NCBI GenBank assembly: GCA_026710565.1
Contig: JAPOQV010000644.1
Location: 1-6,494, forward strand
Direction: 5' to 3'
Length of the DNA stretch: 6,494 nt
From: Spirochaetaceae bacterium
GTDB lineage: Bacteria > Spirochaetota > Spirochaetia > SZUA-6 > Bin103
The translations under genes were made by a program, and so were the position numbers. Below, in pieces: positions 5,033-6,494 of the stretch. Each line of letters starts with the position of its first letter. Position 1 is the first letter of the stretch. A model generated the notes under the pieces. The model saw only the letters and a list, made by a program, of their open reading frames with translations, searched no databases and was not told the DNA's origin.

Positions 5033-6494
5033 CGGCCCCGTGCCGCCACGCGACGACCTGCTGCGTGAGAACCAGGCGCTGCGCGAGCGCATCTCCGGGC
5101 TGAGCGCCGCCATCCTGCGCATCAACGCCAGCGTCGACGTCGACACCGTGCTGCGCGCGATCCTGGAGAGCGCGATCGCGCTGACCGGCGCCGCGCGGGG
5201 CTTGATCACTTCCGGGGACGGCGCGATCCGGCGCGAGATCGTCACGTCCGGCTTCACCACCGCCGATCACCGGCGGATGGAGGAGTGGGGGCCCGAGGGG
5301 CTGGATTTCTTCGACCACCTGCACGGGCTTCCGGGTCCGATCCGGCACCCGAATCTCGCCGAGTACGTGCGCTCGCTCGGCTACGCCACGGACGTCGTGC
5401 TGCCGAGGAGCTTCCTGGGTACGCCGATACGCCACGCGGACGTGCGCGTCGGCGGCTTCTTCCTCGGCGGGAAGGAAGATGGCCGGGAGTTCACGGACGA
5501 GGACGAAGAGATCCTGCTGCTGTTCGCGTCGCAGGCGGCGGCCGCCCTCGTCAACGCCCGCGCGCACCGCCACGAGCGGCGGGCGCGCGCCGACCTGGAG
5601 GCGCTGGTCGAAACCTCGCCGGTCGGCGTCGTCGTCATCGATCTCCGCTCCGGCCGTCCGATGTCGCTCAATCGCGAGGCGCGGCGGATCGTGGAGGGCC
5701 TGCGCATTCCGGGCGGCACGGTGGAAGAGCTCAAGGACACGCTGGTCGTGCGGCGGGCCGACGGACGCAAACTCCCGCTCGCCGAGGCCCGTCTGGCCCA
5801 GGCGCTGCGGGGCGTGGGGACGGTGCGCGCCGAGGAGATCCTGCTCTCCGTCCCCGGCGGGCGCAGCGCTACGGTCCTGGTCAACGCCACGCCCATCCGC
5901 TCCGCGGACGGCGCGGTCGAGTCGCTGGTCGTCACCATGCAGGACATGGCGCCTCTCCAGGAGCTGGAGCGGCTGCGGGCGGAGTTCCTGGGTATGGTCA
6001 GCCACGAGCTTCGAGCGCCGCTCACCTCGATCAAGGGCTCGGCGGCCACCGTGCTCGGCGCCTCGCCCGGCCTGGACCCGGCCGAGATGGTGCAGTTCTT
6101 CCGCATCATCGACCAGCAGGCCGACCACATGCGCGGCCTGATCGGCGACCTGCTCGACGCCGGGCGCATCGAGACCGGCACCCTGTCGGTCTGCCCCGAG
6201 CCGTCGGAGGTGCCTGCGCTGGTGGACCAGGCCCGGAACACGTTCCTGAGCGGCGGCGGTGCGCAACAGGTGCTGCTCGACCTGCCGCCGGACCTGCCGC
6301 GGGTGATGGCCGACCGGCCACGCATCGCGCAGGTCCTGAACAACCTCCTGGCGAATGCCGCCGCGTTCTCCCCGGGCTCCGCTCCGATCCGGGTGGCCGC
6401 CCGACGCGACGGCCTGCAGGTCACGGTCTCGGTCTCGGACGAGGGCCGCGGCGTCCCGCCGGAGCGCCTGCCGCGCCTGTTCAGCAAGTACGAC
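5028..6494 (+). CDS. GAF-PAS sensor histidine kinase, partial at the right end
   Basis: The frame is open from 5028 to the last base, 489 codons with no stop. It encodes a soluble-looking sensor kinase with no membrane segment. Numbering from the ATG at 5028: a short helix DDLLRENQALRERI (9-22); a GAF domain at about 34-180 (LGTPIRHADVRVGGFFLG, then FTDEDEEILLLFASQAA); a PAS domain at about 184-308 (LVETSPVGVVVIDLRSG, NATPIRSADG, VVTMQDM); a HisKA domain at about 314-380 with FLGMVSHELRAPLTSIKGS and phospho-acceptor His326 (codon 6003-6005); and the ATPase domain with N-box Asn443 in NLLANAAAFSP and G1 box DEGRG at 471-475. The G2 box and anything after it lie beyond the window. It should autophosphorylate in response to a small molecule or redox signal and pass phosphate to an unseen regulator. 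H+4 is Ala where Thr or Asn is common. ATG 5028 and GTG 5040 are both possible starts; neither has a Shine-Dalgarno. Confidence 0.9.
   Translation, partial: MVGPVPPRDDLLRENQALRERISGLSAAILRINASVDVDTVLRAILESAIALTGAARGLITSGDGAIRREIVTSGFTTADHRRMEEWGPEGLDFFDHLHGLPGPIRHPNLAEYVRSLGYATDVVLPRSFLGTPIRHADVRVGGFFLGGKEDGREFTDEDEEILLLFASQAAAALVNARAHRHERRARADLEALVETSPVGVVVIDLRSGRPMSLNREARRIVEGLRIPGGTVEELKDTLVVRRADGRKLPLAEARLAQALRGVGTVRAEEILLSVPGGRSATVLVNATPIRSADGAVESLVVTMQDMAPLQELERLRAEFLGMVSHELRAPLTSIKGSAATVLGASPGLDPAEMVQFFRIIDQQADHMRGLIGDLLDAGRIETGTLSVCPEPSEVPALVDQARNTFLSGGGAQQVLLDLPPDLPRVMADRPRIAQVLNNLLANAAAFSPGSAPIRVAARRDGLQVTVSVSDEGRGVPPERLPRLFSKYD

Noticed and set aside
4751..5260. N-terminal extension of the DUF1232 frame up to 5260
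   Set aside because: The extension reads as Arg/Pro/Ser-rich sequence, runs through the inverted repeats and overlaps the kinase on the other strand. The membrane segment begins right after the ATG at 4750.
4935..6266. 443-residue open frame on the minus strand
   Set aside because: It lies opposite the kinase, whose GAF, PAS, HisKA and ATPase motifs are clear. The minus-strand translation is rich in Arg, Asp and Gln with no domain, a normal shadow in GC-rich DNA.
5381..6487. 368-residue open frame on the minus strand
   Set aside because: Also opposite the kinase; the translation is dominated by Arg, Ser and Pro with no recognisable motif.

Overview
The window is GC-rich throughout (about 70% by eye), with strong G/C preference at third codon positions. 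It encodes two proteins with N-terminal lipoprotein signals, which fits a Gram-negative-type envelope. There is no rRNA, tRNA or other taxonomic marker. The mix of secreted M30-type protease, MNT/HEPN pair and GAF-PAS histidine kinase suits a high-GC environmental bacterium such as Gemmatimonadota, Acidobacteriota or Myxococcota, but this is a guess from style.

Layout. (1) 18-2824 and on to 3156, plus strand: a large secreted lipoprotein (Ig-like domain, YfaP/DUF2135-like beta domain, M30-like zinc metallopeptidase with HEFQH). It is followed by a small lipoprotein whose ribosome binding site is formed by the last codons of the protease gene, so the two form a coupled envelope operon. (2) 3157-3292: a 136-base spacer holding a stem-loop just after the operon and a perfect 16-bp palindrome upstream of the next gene. 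(3) 3293-4101, plus strand: a toxin-antitoxin-like pair, a minimal nucleotidyltransferase (MNT, MntA-like) overlapping by 4 bases a HEPN protein (HepT-like). The HEPN active motif reads R-x4-N-x-Y where R-x4-H-x-Y is expected. (4) 4118-4750, minus strand: a DUF1232 (YkvA-like) protein with one N-terminal membrane segment, converging on the HEPN gene with 16 bases between the stops. (5) 4751-5027: a 277-base divergent intergenic region with several perfect inverted repeats and, next to the kinase, a phased array of CGTGA-type direct repeats. (6) 5028-6494, plus strand: a GAF-PAS-HisKA-HATPase sensor histidine kinase that runs off the right end.

The least expected signals are in the non-coding DNA. 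The 11-bp phased CGTGA repeats before the kinase look like an OmpR/PhoB-type response-regulator box. The DUF1232 gene has a structured 5' leader. A palindrome sits where an operator of the toxin-antitoxin pair would be. Among the proteins, the substituted HEPN catalytic position and the Ala in the kinase H-box (HELRAP) are the points most worth testing. I see no CRISPR array and no intact mobile element. Nothing here amounts to a demonstrated new system.
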